Under the pieces are notes generated by a model. The model had not been told where the DNA came from, did not search any database, and saw only the letters and a list, made by a program, of their open reading frames with translations. Shown here in pieces: positions 59,401 to 62,470 of a stretch of DNA of 64,000 nt; positions within the stretch are counted from its first letter, which is position 1; each line of letters begins with the position of its first letter. The position numbers and the translations under genes were made by a program. This DNA is from Paragonimus skrjabini miyazakii (Eukaryota > Platyhelminthes > Trematoda > Plagiorchiida > Troglotrematidae): positions 24,806 through 88,805 of the forward strand of contig JTDE01002847.1 of assembly GCA_014338405.1 (NCBI GenBank). The letters run 5' to 3'.

Positions 59401-62362
59401 CAACTGAAAGAATGTTAGAAAACTTACAGTGTCCCCTCTTCAAGTTTACTCATAGGCGGCTATGGGCTGTCCCACTACATCGATATTCGTTTTGCAGGAA
59501 ATATGCAATCAGTGACTGGAATATTTTACTGACAGAAAGCATATTGATTTTTATGCCTTACATTTATCACACTCCCAGTATGAAATGATTACATAATTCT
59601 AGTACTAGCTGTTTTGTTTAAATCTTGTTTACTGTTTCATATGATGAAACTGGTTAATATCATTTTTGTTCCAGTTAAACCTCCAATTTACGAGAAACTG
59701 AACACCATCTCTTTGAAGAACAATTCACATCGACCTCGTGTACCGCTGCAACCAATTCCACCCTATTCCTCTTTCATCGAGATCGGACACGAAGGTGAGC
59801 ACAGCAGTCGTAAATATTCAGCAAAATAAACTCAGTGATAAGTATATTCTGTTACTGGGCATTGTTTTACTGAAGGCTATTGTAAACTGACTGGAAAAAC
59901 GTTGATCTCAAGCGAGTTATCTCCATTAACCTTCACCTTGAAACAAAGCTTCGGGGTTTATTTAGTATTTGGTCTAAAGCGACTACCTGTTCCAATCTGG
60001 CACATGAAATGATTCTGCATTAGACTGTTTGGAAATTTTCCAGTGTCTTATTCATGGTTGTCTCAAAAATGACGGTGAAAAAACCAATGGGATATAAAAC
60101 AGTTAATATATTTGGAAGTAATCAGCCGTATTAGTTCATTTCATCGTCTGAGAGCGTTTCTGATAAGTGAGATACATATAGCTGATACTGTGTTACACCG
60201 TTTGTGGTGTTCTTTTATCGGGTTGTTAAGCCATGAGACTTGATAATTCTGTATTTCTGGCGGACGAGAAGTCTTCAGTAGTTCACCATTACATTTGTGG
60301 GAGATTGGCAGTTTTGTTGACAATTACTTGTGCACTGTGGTACTGTCTGGTTAAAATACGGTAGTTTCACACATGTACGACAATAGAAGCCTATTTGACA
60401 TCATAGGTAGTCCATTGTTAGTTACTATTCAAAAATAGTGGATGATTTAAACTGGCCACTGAGAATGCAAAGCAGTATTTGCTGAGCATTCCTCACCAGC
60501 CTGCTGATGAAAACATACTCTACTGTTTTGTAGATTACGTCATCAGTGTTCACATGTACTCGGTATATTCAGACTAACACTTCGGGCCCCTAAATATCAT
60601 AGCTCTCCGATGATCACTAAGAAAGTTGTGACTCACTGTCTATTCAGTACACTACGGGTTCTGATGCTACTCAAGAAACAGAACACATCTTAACCTCAGA
60701 AAAACCAACGAGTGAATTTCGTGGATCCTTTCAAAAGTATTTTCGATCAAACCTTGTAACACCACTTCAACTCTAGTTCAGTAAACGTCAAGCTCTGGGA
60801 GATAACAGATGCTGGTCAAACAACTCTACGTTTATTAATTTACTGTAAAGTACTTGACGGTCCTTGATTTCGACATCGTAACCTGAAGCAACAAGAAGAT
60901 GGCAAGCAGCAGCTTCCATTATATATGACAGCATATGTCTTTGTCAGAGCCCACAAAAAATGCATGAATAGAAACCTGAAACATTTCTTTTACAACTGTC
61001 ACGTTATTCGTTCTTGACATCATCAAACAGCACAAACATTAGGTTGTTTTTTGGATACTTCAGTGTTACTCTACACTTGGCTGCTCCCCAGTGGTCGACA
61101 TCCTGACGATTATGGCCAAATCCTAGCCTGTCATGGCTTTTCAAAAGAGTTCGCGATTTATGCTAGCCGTATACGTTTAACAAACACAACGTGTTCTCAT
61201 ACTTTATCGGAGACCAGTTTTGTCGCCCGTGAGACTAAAATCTGTTCACCAAATTGATGATAAAGGAAGGTATTAGGTATTCTAGTTACCATCGATTTCC
61301 AGTACTGATTTACAGAGGTTTCCAGTCCCTGTTATGAGGACTAGACGGATAAAACGATACCTGGTTATCTTTCCCCGGAGTGTCTGCGAATTTGATGAAG
61401 CTTTTGAATGATTATACAAGCAACTAAATATAGTAAGTAATGTGGTACTTTTGTTAAACCAACTCAAACATCACGCATAGTTTATTGAAGATTTCACACT
61501 ACCATAGACTTTCTAGCCTGCATCACTCGAAACCAAACAGTGTGTTCTAGTTTCATCTTTGTTAGAGCTCTGCAATAGTGTACATCCTCTCCAAGGCCAG
61601 CATTTGAACTCTGGCCACACTTTTATACAGTAAACGTTCGACTAATGTCCCAATTCTCTCTGACAACAGCGAAATTCCGAAATATTGCTTTATTCGAAAG
61701 AAGCCATCTAAGGACGGTATGGAAACAATTGTCTTGTTCTATCTTTTACTTTTTAAAACCTCCTTCCCTTCTAGTGATGTTCAGCCAAACAATCAATCGT
61801 TCTGTTTAATCATCCAGGTAATGGACTATCACGGACTATTGAGCCATAAAGAGTCAGACTGGACGTTCTTCCAAGCGATGAGCTGAACGTAGTGAATTAT
61901 AAGGTTCTTCTATGGACATGCCCAATATGTGTGACTATTTAGTTGTTAAGATTTATCGGTATGTAGTACACAGTCGTGTCTTTAAAATATGCGCCATAGA
62001 AATGAGTTGTGTCGCAATTTAACTTTTGACAGCAGGCCATCTGAGACCGCTAACTGAAAATATGGTTTAAATAGTATCATATTACTGACAACCAACAATG
62101 TCAACAATGTGTTCACAGATTTGCACAGACATACAGACGTCCACGAGTTATTGTGGATCATGTGCACTCGTTCATTCGTCGACCTTTAGTGTCCATGACG
62201 TGGCCAAATCAATTGACTGTTGGTCCAACTGAAGACGTAAATTGTGTTAGTATGGAACATTTTACCCGACGATGTGGTGATTTATGCATCTGTGTGAAAG
62301 TTGCCTTTGTTGCCTCCGTGTTTATCTTCTGTTACTTCCGACTGTTTATCTGCATCGCATGA
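14285..62362 (+). CDS. lachesin/IgLON-like Ig-superfamily adhesion protein, 12 exons
   Basis: Joined exons 14285-14471, 15256-15371, 20429-20527, 28280-28409, 30850-31044, 31436-31564, 40216-40398, 43743-43889, 49959-50003, 59675-59794, 61064-61228 and 62190-62362 give 1,689 nt, an exact multiple of three, and 562 residues. The product is a secreted or membrane-attached cell-surface protein with three Ig domains: V-like (Cys92, Trp108, Cys159), I-set-like (Cys202, Trp214, Cys266) and I-set-like (Cys309, Trp321, Cys379). VPP and FPPD linkers start domains 2 and 3, and DRGEYRC and DFGDYVC mark F strands. This order is typical of lachesin, DIP and IgLON neuronal adhesion proteins, which work by homophilic or heterophilic binding. 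Residues 396-505 have no assigned domain; 537-562 are hydrophobic and end at the stop, as expected for a GPI signal or a tail anchor. Introns 4-11 are all phase 1. The start codon and the last exon border are the least certain parts. Confidence 0.85.
14472..15255 (+). other. intron 1, with a GC-richer block
   Basis: This is the shortest intron but one. From about 14,640 to 15,020 it is visibly richer in G and C and in CpG than its surroundings (for example GTAACGAGGGCGACCGGGTG), which suggests an inserted repeat of different origin or a regulatory block. No frame in it resembles a known protein. A fragment GGAAAACCTCAAC recurs at 21,829. Confidence 0.45.
15256..15371 (+). CDS. exon 2: start of Ig domain 1
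   Basis: Acceptor TTATAGTTTCAG precedes the exon and donor GTGAGT follows it. It completes a split codon and adds 38 residues, including VVTAINGSNVELTCELN. This is the A to B strand of an Ig fold with the first core cysteine (Cys92) and an N-glycosylation motif NGS. It ends in phase 0. Confidence 0.85.
15372..17394. other. intron 2, left part
   Basis: No exon was found. Overlapping minus-strand frames at 15,863-16,331 lie in a slightly GC-richer block and have no recognised motif. Confidence 0.4.
17395..17790 (-). mobile_element. Penelope-like element fragment, RT palm
   Basis: On the minus strand the translation shows SVDIGLLITDVHLYDTANIL, a decayed form of the PLE motif A region SFDVxSLFTNVPL, then FYLTACKQIDSVVMGFPMG and LILTDILVD, matching the QxDGxxMGSPLgPxLAD block, and then YKRYAYKIFLFL in the position of the YVDD catalytic motif. 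The catalytic Asp pair is lost (YAYK), and stops and frameshifts interrupt the reading. It is a dead relic in intron 2, antisense to the host gene. Confidence 0.72.
18790..20225 (+). mobile_element. Penelope-like element, RT palm to GIY-YIG and 3' tail
   Basis: This is the longest PLE copy in the window. In order: motif A FVDVQLLFTNVPLHETI, the block SSLGPILADFFMLRIEQEL, catalytic YFDDT, NMEVTYKLETDNCLPFLDML, WSGQYLNISSSTPVHYKH, then the nuclease with HCIYQCKSNCKKSYIGRLQS and a decayed C-terminus (NPKSLRFVEQIAN). After 20,073 comes a tail similar to the one following the PLE at 10,986. PLE reverse transcriptases usually read YVDD; here it is YFDD. Frameshifts and stops separate the segments, and the N-terminal region is missing. 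It sits in intron 2 in the same sense as the gene. Confidence 0.9.
20429..20527 (+). CDS. exon 3: middle of Ig domain 1
   Basis: This 99-nt exon in phase 0-0 lies between a TCTAATTTTCAG acceptor and a GTAAGC donor. It encodes DLDNVTWIRSPRQILTRG and then FRVTENDRITMAPQ, supplying the core tryptophan (Trp108) of the C strand and the C' to D region of a V-like domain. NVT is a potential glycosylation site. Confidence 0.87.
20528..22390. other. intron 3, left part
   Basis: No exon or identified repeat was found; open frames at 20,612-20,833 (minus) and 21,656-21,847 (plus) carry no recognised motif. Confidence 0.4.
22395..22690 (-). mobile_element. diverged hammerhead-family short repeat
   Basis: Minus-strand copy of the tRNA-headed short repeat. 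The head is recognisable from ACTAGAACACCGG (box B region) to CACGACCGAATTATCGCATG, followed by the CACTTTCGCTTGTGA segment and the left part of the unit to TTGATTACTGAC. The ribozyme region, expected just left of 22,395, is too decayed to fold. Divergence from the copies in intron 6 is much higher than among those copies, so this one is older. Confidence 0.75.
22691..22830 (+). mobile_element. diverged hammerhead-family short repeat, plus orientation
   Basis: This partial copy abuts the preceding minus-strand copy and reads ATAATTCGGTCGTGCCATAT, followed by a tRNA-like head (GTCAGTAGCTCAGCGGTCAA). Box B and the ribozyme are not recognisable, though GAAACATCGAG may be a remnant of the ribozyme GAAACTCGAG segment. 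The two copies form an inverted pair. Confidence 0.65.
23239..23318 (-). repeat. tRNA-like sequence, probably head of a second SINE family
   Basis: The minus strand folds as a tRNA-like cloverleaf: acceptor GGCTTCG with CGAAGCC (7 pairs), D arm GTTC-AGCTGGTA-GAGC, and T arm GCTGG-TTCGAAT-CCAGC with a consensus box B. The anticodon arm is poor (TGCC/GGCA around GCGTTGA, with C where T33 should be) and the region between the D and T arms is 31 nt, too long for an ordinary tRNA. It is more likely a tRNA-derived retroposon head or tRNA pseudogene than a working tRNA. Confidence 0.65.
23600..26811. other. intron 3, middle part, with a possible PLE N-terminal relic
   Basis: A plus-strand frame at 24,188-24,538 contains LWNISLETVELVILGFKNCQ, which resembles the 'NLSxxxLTxxExxLLxxGxKF' block near the N-terminus of PLE proteins. 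The match is a single block and I treat it as tentative. Nothing else was recognised. Confidence 0.35.
26812..26950. repeat. dispersed repeat, copy 1
   Basis: This stretch and 29,528-29,672 are direct repeats at about 2.7 kb spacing, sharing TTGTGCCAATAAAT, GCCTGGCGTAAT, AACGAGAAAAAGTATTTGTT and GAGTCATT-like segments with small differences. No protein or RNA motif is visible. It is probably part of an unnamed interspersed repeat. Confidence 0.75.
26998..27429 (-). pseudogene. unrecognised antisense reading frame broken by two adjacent stops
   Basis: The minus strand from an ATG at 27,429 to a stop at 26,998 is one frame of 144 codons broken only by TAA TAG at 27,226-27,231. The first part reads MGSSSKQASDTISCRLLIFL and continues with a strongly hydrophobic IIIALIFLC, like a signal anchor. 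The second part reads TIQKAKALFREILVTDEEVE and is hydrophilic and protein-like. A GTCAGT after the hydrophobic stretch and an AATAG before the second part would allow an intron that removes both stops in frame. I do not recognise the product. It may be a nested gene, a mobile-element frame (a dispersed repeat follows at 26,812-26,950) or chance. Confidence 0.3.
27430..28279. other. intron 3, right end
   Basis: No feature other than the acceptor of exon 4 was recognised. Confidence 0.45.
28280..28409 (+). CDS. exon 4: end of Ig domain 1
   Basis: The exon follows a pyrimidine-rich acceptor (TTTTCCTATCTTCAG) and ends before GTGAGT in phase 1. It encodes QDFSLFIRPVLFDDRGEYRC and then AVVFQNAVHFRSVTLRI. 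This is the E-F-G strands with the DxGxYxC signature and the second core cysteine (Cys159), and it closes Ig domain 1. Confidence 0.9.
28410..29527. other. intron 4, left part
   Basis: AT-rich sequence with no recognised exon or repeat. Confidence 0.45.
29528..29672. repeat. dispersed repeat, copy 2
   Basis: Direct repeat of 26,812-26,950 in intron 4, sharing GTGCCAATAAATT, GGCCTGGCGTAAT and AACGAGAAAAAGTATTTGTT. Confidence 0.75.
29673..30849. other. intron 4, right part
   Basis: No exon or known repeat recognised; the open frame 29,698-29,946 has no motif. Confidence 0.4.
30850..31044 (+). CDS. exon 5: first part of Ig domain 2
   Basis: Phase 1-1 exon with acceptor CATCATTCAG and donor GTGAGC. 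The split codon plus exon begins VPPKITRSP, the interdomain linker typical of lachesin-type proteins. DEGASLQIDCAADGFPSPRI followed by DW gives the B and C strands with Cys202 and Trp214. NRS and NQT are potential glycosylation sites. Confidence 0.9.
31045..31435 (+). other. intron 5
   Basis: This is the shortest intron (391 bp), splitting Ig domain 2. It contains no mobile element that I can recognise. Confidence 0.75.
31436..31564 (+). CDS. exon 6: second part of Ig domain 2
   Basis: Phase 1-1 exon encoding GSNGTLKISRLHRAMSGQLI then CVASNGVEPNDQTTVALSV. This is the E-F-G half of an I-set-like domain with Cys266; the usual Tyr two before the Cys is Leu here. Two TTTTCAG acceptors stand 19 nt apart; only the downstream one (exon from 31,436) keeps the frame. 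Donor is GTAAGT at 31,565. Confidence 0.88.
31565..32856. other. intron 6, left part
   Basis: No exon recognised. Frames at 32,154-32,339 and 32,537-32,746 have no motifs. Confidence 0.4.
32857..33350 (-). mobile_element. hammerhead-bearing tRNA-derived repeat, full unit plus start of a second
   Basis: Minus-strand element. From right to left: a tail piece of one unit (33,293-33,350), then a full unit ending at 32,857. CAAGTTGAA occurs at 32,859 and 33,292, giving a unit period of about 433 bp. Within the unit, box A TGGCGCAGTGG (33,046-33,056) and box B GGTTCTAGTCC (33,002-33,012) are perfect polymerase III promoter matches. A hammerhead ribozyme follows at 32,939-32,983, then a conserved tail (GCGATCAATTGTGGGTGATG). 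No protein is encoded, so mobilisation would depend on another element's enzyme. Schistosome Sm-alpha repeats have the same promoter plus ribozyme design. Confidence 0.88.
32939..32983 (-). ncRNA. hammerhead ribozyme, cleavage-site mutant
   Basis: Minus-strand fold: stem I GCACTA with TAGTGC, core CTGACGA, stem II GCTCT-AATG-AGAGC, core GAAA, stem III CTCGAG (self-complementary), then TG before stem I. Every conserved core base is present except the cleavage-site nucleotide, which is G where A, C or U is required. It should fold but not cut. Confidence 0.85.
33351..34488. other. intron 6 segment without recognised feature
   Basis: Nothing assigned. The minus-strand frame 33,868-34,104 has no recognisable motif. 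Confidence 0.4.
34489..34800 (-). mobile_element. Penelope-like element fragment, GIY-YIG and C-terminus
   Basis: The minus strand translates to ASYIDRTTKRLSDRLCEHHP, then VITAIVAHLTDSNHS, and after frameshifts AISI, a stop, LRNPDFCAQKKFVRTLNLRW and P. These are the nuclease YIGRT block, the IAxHLxxxxH block and the terminal EAxxIxxxxPxLCxQK...LxLxWP block of a PLE. The residues around the nuclease differ clearly from those of the copies at 8 kb and 12.7 kb, so it represents another PLE subfamily. Confidence 0.8.
34801..35949. other. intron 6 segment without recognised feature
   Basis: No exon or classified repeat recognised; the 34,794-35,045 plus-strand frame is largely a shadow with no motif. 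Confidence 0.4.
35950..36440 (-). mobile_element. hammerhead-bearing tRNA-derived repeat, more than one unit
   Basis: Minus-strand copy closely similar to 32,857-33,300. A full unit runs from 36,440 to about 36,001 and is followed without a gap by the start of the next unit, which breaks off at CTACTCATCAGTAG (35,959-35,972). Box B is at 36,141-36,151 and box A at 36,185-36,195, both perfect. The hammerhead is at 36,078-36,122. The very high similarity to the 32.9-kb copy points to recent amplification of the same subfamily or local duplication. Confidence 0.88.
36078..36122 (-). ncRNA. hammerhead ribozyme, cleavage-site mutant
   Basis: This ribozyme is identical in design to the one at 32,939-32,983: stems I, II and III pair fully, cores CTGACGA and GAAA are intact, and the nucleotide at the cleavage site is G. 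Predicted inactive at the normal site. Confidence 0.85.
36441..36535 (+). mobile_element. partial hammerhead-family repeat in inverted orientation
   Basis: Directly next to the minus-strand copy, this plus-strand piece carries the unit tail (GATCAATTGTGGGTGACG), the junction TTCAACTTGAAATAAACTAA and the beginning of the next unit up to CTACTCATCAGTAATA. It breaks at nearly the same base as the minus-strand copy does at 35,959, which suggests the true 3' end of the element. Confidence 0.8.
36536..36978. other. intron 6 spacer between repeats
   Basis: AT-rich sequence between two hammerhead-family copies; nothing recognised. Confidence 0.45.
36979..37229 (+). mobile_element. hammerhead-bearing tRNA-derived repeat, plus orientation
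   Basis: The copy starts in the GAAAGTGGTTGAG segment, continues through ATAATTCGGTCGTGCCTAAT and the tRNA-like head, and ends at ATCAATTGTGGGTGAT. Box A is altered to TCGTCCAGTGG; box B GGTTCAAGTCC is intact. The hammerhead is at 37,116-37,160. Box A type and ribozyme cleavage base match the copy at 53.8-54.1 kb, not the minus-strand copies, so two subfamilies are present. Confidence 0.87.
37116..37160 (+). ncRNA. hammerhead ribozyme with permitted cleavage site, weakened stems
   Basis: Core CTGACGA and GAAA are intact, stem I GCACTA/TAGTGC pairs fully, and the cleavage position is C (TC before TAGTGC), which is allowed. Stem II GTTCT-AATG-AAAGC has one mismatch and one wobble, and stem III is CTTGAG rather than the palindromic CTCGAG. 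Activity is possible but probably reduced. Confidence 0.8.
37230..39614. other. intron 6, right part, with TA microsatellite
   Basis: A TA-dinucleotide tract lies at 37,811-37,835. Otherwise no exon or classified repeat was recognised. Confidence 0.45.
39615..40025 (-). other. antisense open frame of 136 codons, doubtful
   Basis: This is one of the longest uninterrupted frames in the window. It contains a hydrophobic stretch (FVFTLFATIITPVLGVTVSI followed by IGLTYVMC) that could be a membrane segment and a polar C-terminus with TTYDDLDSR. There is no homology that I recognise, no clear promoter or splice context, and it lies antisense in intron 6. Chance is a serious alternative. Confidence 0.15.
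40216..40398 (+). CDS. exon 7: first part of Ig domain 3
   Basis: Phase 1-1 exon between acceptor TTCTGTTCATACAG and donor GTAAGT. It starts FPPDITMANRV and contains TVLSCTVVANPPGVIQWYYN, giving Cys309 and Trp321 of an I-set-like domain. Two additional cysteines (Cys334, Cys345) lie in the C' to D region, close enough to pair with each other; lachesin-type domains do not usually have them. Confidence 0.88.
40399..40995. other. intron 7, left part
   Basis: No recognised feature; the long minus-strand frame 40,228-40,650 is mostly the antisense shadow of exon 7. Confidence 0.5.
40996..41290 (+). mobile_element. probable Penelope-like element fragment, GIY-YIG
   Basis: The translation VIVYAELKVTGLSTLFVGRT followed by EGAIRTRINGYQK resembles a GIY-YIG nuclease with FVGRT for YIGRT and an unusual EGAIRTRI helix. 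Further on, RRRFKTTQEYFIARAIEVRK may be the C-terminal EAxxIRK block. There are stops and frameshifts. It differs from the other PLE pieces here and may be another lineage. Confidence 0.6.
41291..43742. other. intron 7, right part
   Basis: No exon recognised. A weak tRNA-like box A (GATACAGTGGATAACAC) at about 42,496 is followed by a poor box B, too decayed to call. Confidence 0.4.
43743..43889 (+). CDS. exon 8: second part of Ig domain 3
   Basis: Phase 1-1 exon with acceptor CTGTTTTAACAG and donor GTAAGT. It encodes SKLTIFKLTPEDFGDYVCSV and then STIMGERYGTTSLQ, giving the E-F-G strands with the DxGxYxC motif and Cys379 that close the third domain. Confidence 0.9.
43926..44060. repeat. two TA/CA microsatellite tracts
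   Basis: TA-rich tracts at 43,926-43,966 and 44,041-44,060 lie within 175 bp just after exon 8, leaving the donor GTAAGT at 43,890 clear. Confidence 0.85.
44061..45008. other. intron 8, left part
   Basis: No exon recognised. Overlapping minus-strand frames at 44,227-44,645 are not assigned. Confidence 0.4.
45009..45100 (-). mobile_element. decayed tRNA-like head of the short repeat family
   Basis: Minus-strand sequence matches the tRNA-like head (ACTTTCATGAGGCGACCTTG, then CTACTGCACCATTGGCCTCA in plus-strand reading) with substitutions in box A and box B. The ribozyme part is absent. It abuts a PLE N-terminal fragment. Confidence 0.65.
45115..45324 (-). mobile_element. Penelope-like element fragment, N-terminal region
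   Basis: The minus strand from 45,324 encodes TKFGADILQLINNRITLARK and then NHLVFNVRCSSAKVVPRSLF. This corresponds to the PLE N-terminal block with a helical KxxxxLxxxxxK segment followed by NHLxFLxxCRxxxIVPxxLR, which precedes the reverse transcriptase. The rest of the polyprotein is missing. A long hairpin lies immediately upstream (45,330-45,518). Confidence 0.6.
45330..45518. repeat. long perfect-like hairpin, 77-bp arms
   Basis: 45,330-45,406 and 45,442-45,518 are inverted repeats around a 35-nt loop; shared segments include GAGCAAGTTGTAATACTCTA and its complement, and GGCCTT with AAGGCC at the loop side. There are few mismatches. It sits directly 5' of the PLE N-terminal fragment on the minus strand and could be part of that element's 5' region. 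Confidence 0.88.
45527..49958. other. intron 8, right part
   Basis: No exon recognised. 46,010-46,100 has a weak minus-strand tRNA-like box A (TAGTCTAGCGGTCGAACAC). 47,160-47,340 is somewhat GC-richer. Frames at 46,763-47,050 and 47,446-47,703 have no recognised domain. Confidence 0.4.
49959..50003 (+). CDS. exon 9: 45-nt micro-exon
   Basis: A strong acceptor (CTATTTTGTTTCGCAG) and a GTAAGT donor bound 45 nt that fit phase 1 on both sides. With the split codons they add a 15-residue insert reading RIKQHYQYLPSSLSL. No domain is recognisable. As the exon is symmetrical, skipping it would keep the frame, so it may be alternatively spliced. Support is from splice signals and phase only. Confidence 0.6.
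   Translation, partial: VLNNITSTYQVHSV
50004..53804. other. intron 9, left part
   Basis: No exon, RNA gene or classified repeat recognised in this stretch. Confidence 0.45.
53805..54105 (+). mobile_element. hammerhead-bearing tRNA-derived repeat with intact ribozyme
   Basis: Plus-strand copy running from GAGACGATCGGGCAACCTGA through ATAATTCGGTCGTGCCTAAT, the tRNA-like head (altered box A TCGTCCAGTGG at 53,902-53,912; perfect box B GGTTCAAGTCC at 53,946-53,956), the ribozyme at 53,975-54,019 and the tail GATCAACTGTGGGTGATG. Truncated near the unit junction at both ends, so it carries less than one full unit. It is the best-preserved ribozyme copy. Confidence 0.9.
53975..54019 (+). ncRNA. hammerhead ribozyme, all core positions intact
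   Basis: Stem I GCACTA pairs with TAGTGC; core CTGACGA; stem II GCTCT-AATG-AGAGC pairs fully; core GAAA; stem III CTCGAG; cleavage site TC. Every position matches the hammerhead consensus (CUGANGA, GAAA, UH). Stem III is a 6-base palindrome with no loop, as in the schistosome and newt ribozymes, which work best as dimers. Self-cleavage would occur after the C, just before TAGTGC. It lies in the sense strand of intron 9, so it is present in the pre-mRNA. Confidence 0.92.
54106..57766. other. intron 9, middle part
   Basis: No exon recognised. 54,380-55,200 is slightly GC-richer and may contain an unclassified repeat. The 57,026-57,244 frame has a hydrophobic stretch but no fitting splice sites. 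Confidence 0.4.
57767..57994 (+). mobile_element. Penelope-like element fragment, RT fingers
   Basis: The frame contains QTPDFYGFPKVRKRNVRI, matching the PLE block 'PxLYGLPKVHKxxxPLRPI', followed by WSILTTDTFPNRRYFLII, in place of the SSxxSPTYxLAKFL block. The frame stays open for 76 codons. The catalytic palm does not follow; the next open frame (58,083-58,367) is not PLE-like. Confidence 0.65.
57995..59674. other. intron 9, right end
   Basis: Open frames at 58,083-58,367 and 59,026-59,208 look compositionally protein-like but have no motif and do not fit the phase of the host gene. No other feature. Confidence 0.4.
59675..59794 (+). CDS. exon 10: linker after Ig domain 3
   Basis: Acceptor CATTTTTGTTCCAG and donor GTGAGC bound a phase 1-1 exon of 39 whole codons. 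It includes KPPIYEKLNTISLKNNS and a proline-rich segment RVPLQPIPPYSSF. There is no cysteine or transmembrane stretch. It may begin a divergent fourth beta-sandwich domain continued in exon 11, or it may be a stalk. Confidence 0.75.
59795..61063. other. intron 10
   Basis: No exon or classified repeat recognised between exons 10 and 11. Confidence 0.5.
61064..61228 (+). CDS. exon 11: unassigned C-terminal domain part
   Basis: Acceptor TTTTGGATACTTCAG and donor GTGAGA give a phase 1-1 exon of 54 whole codons. It encodes VLLYTWLLPSGRHPDDYGQI (V from the split codon), then LACHGFSKEFAIYASRIRL. The DDYGxxLAC segment recalls an Ig F strand, but the expected first cysteine is missing upstream, so I leave the domain unassigned. 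NTT is a potential glycosylation site. Without splicing the frame ends at a stop at 61,255. Confidence 0.7.
61229..62189. other. intron 11
   Basis: Apart from the decayed short-repeat copy at 61,500-61,640, nothing was recognised. Confidence 0.45.
61500..61640 (-). mobile_element. old, decayed hammerhead-family repeat
   Basis: On the minus strand it aligns along its length with the tail, ribozyme and box B part of the family (plus-strand reading ACCATAGACTTTCTAGCCTG, then TTAGAGCTCTGCAATAGTG). The ribozyme core is destroyed (CTGACGA has become a CTGCAGA-like or shorter form). It is the most diverged copy, so the family has been active over a long time. Confidence 0.6.
62190..62362 (+). CDS. 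exon 12: hydrophobic C-terminus and stop
   Basis: The acceptor CATTCGTCGACCTTTAG is pyrimidine-rich and is the one that keeps the frame from exon 11. The exon encodes LSMTWPNQLTVGPTEDVNC and ends with CVKVAFVASVFIFCYF, RLFICIA and the stop at 62,360-62,362. A hydrophobic tail running to the stop is what GPI-anchored lachesin/IgLON proteins have; the internal Lys542 and Arg556 are unusual for such a signal, so a tail anchor is possible. A weaker TTCACAG acceptor at 62,118 exists but leads to an early stop. Confidence 0.6.
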
Positions 62363-62464
62363 GCAAACGATGTTGGGGATTTCACAGATTGTTTAACTGT
62401 GTGAGGGGAAAATCTAAACCTGATGTATTCAAATTACCCGATTGGCAGTATAGCTGATGATCAG

Positions 62465-62470
62465 AATAAA
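62465..62470 (+). terminator. candidate polyadenylation signal AATAAA
   Basis: A perfect AATAAA hexamer lies about 100 bases after the stop codon of exon 12, a suitable place for the mRNA 3' end of the adhesion gene. Another AATAAA stands near 62,822. Confidence 0.5.

Noticed and set aside
62119..62189. Earlier start for exon 12 after the TTCACAG at 62,118
   Set aside because: In the phase required by exon 11 this reads into a TAG before the hydrophobic tail, and its pyrimidine tract is weaker.
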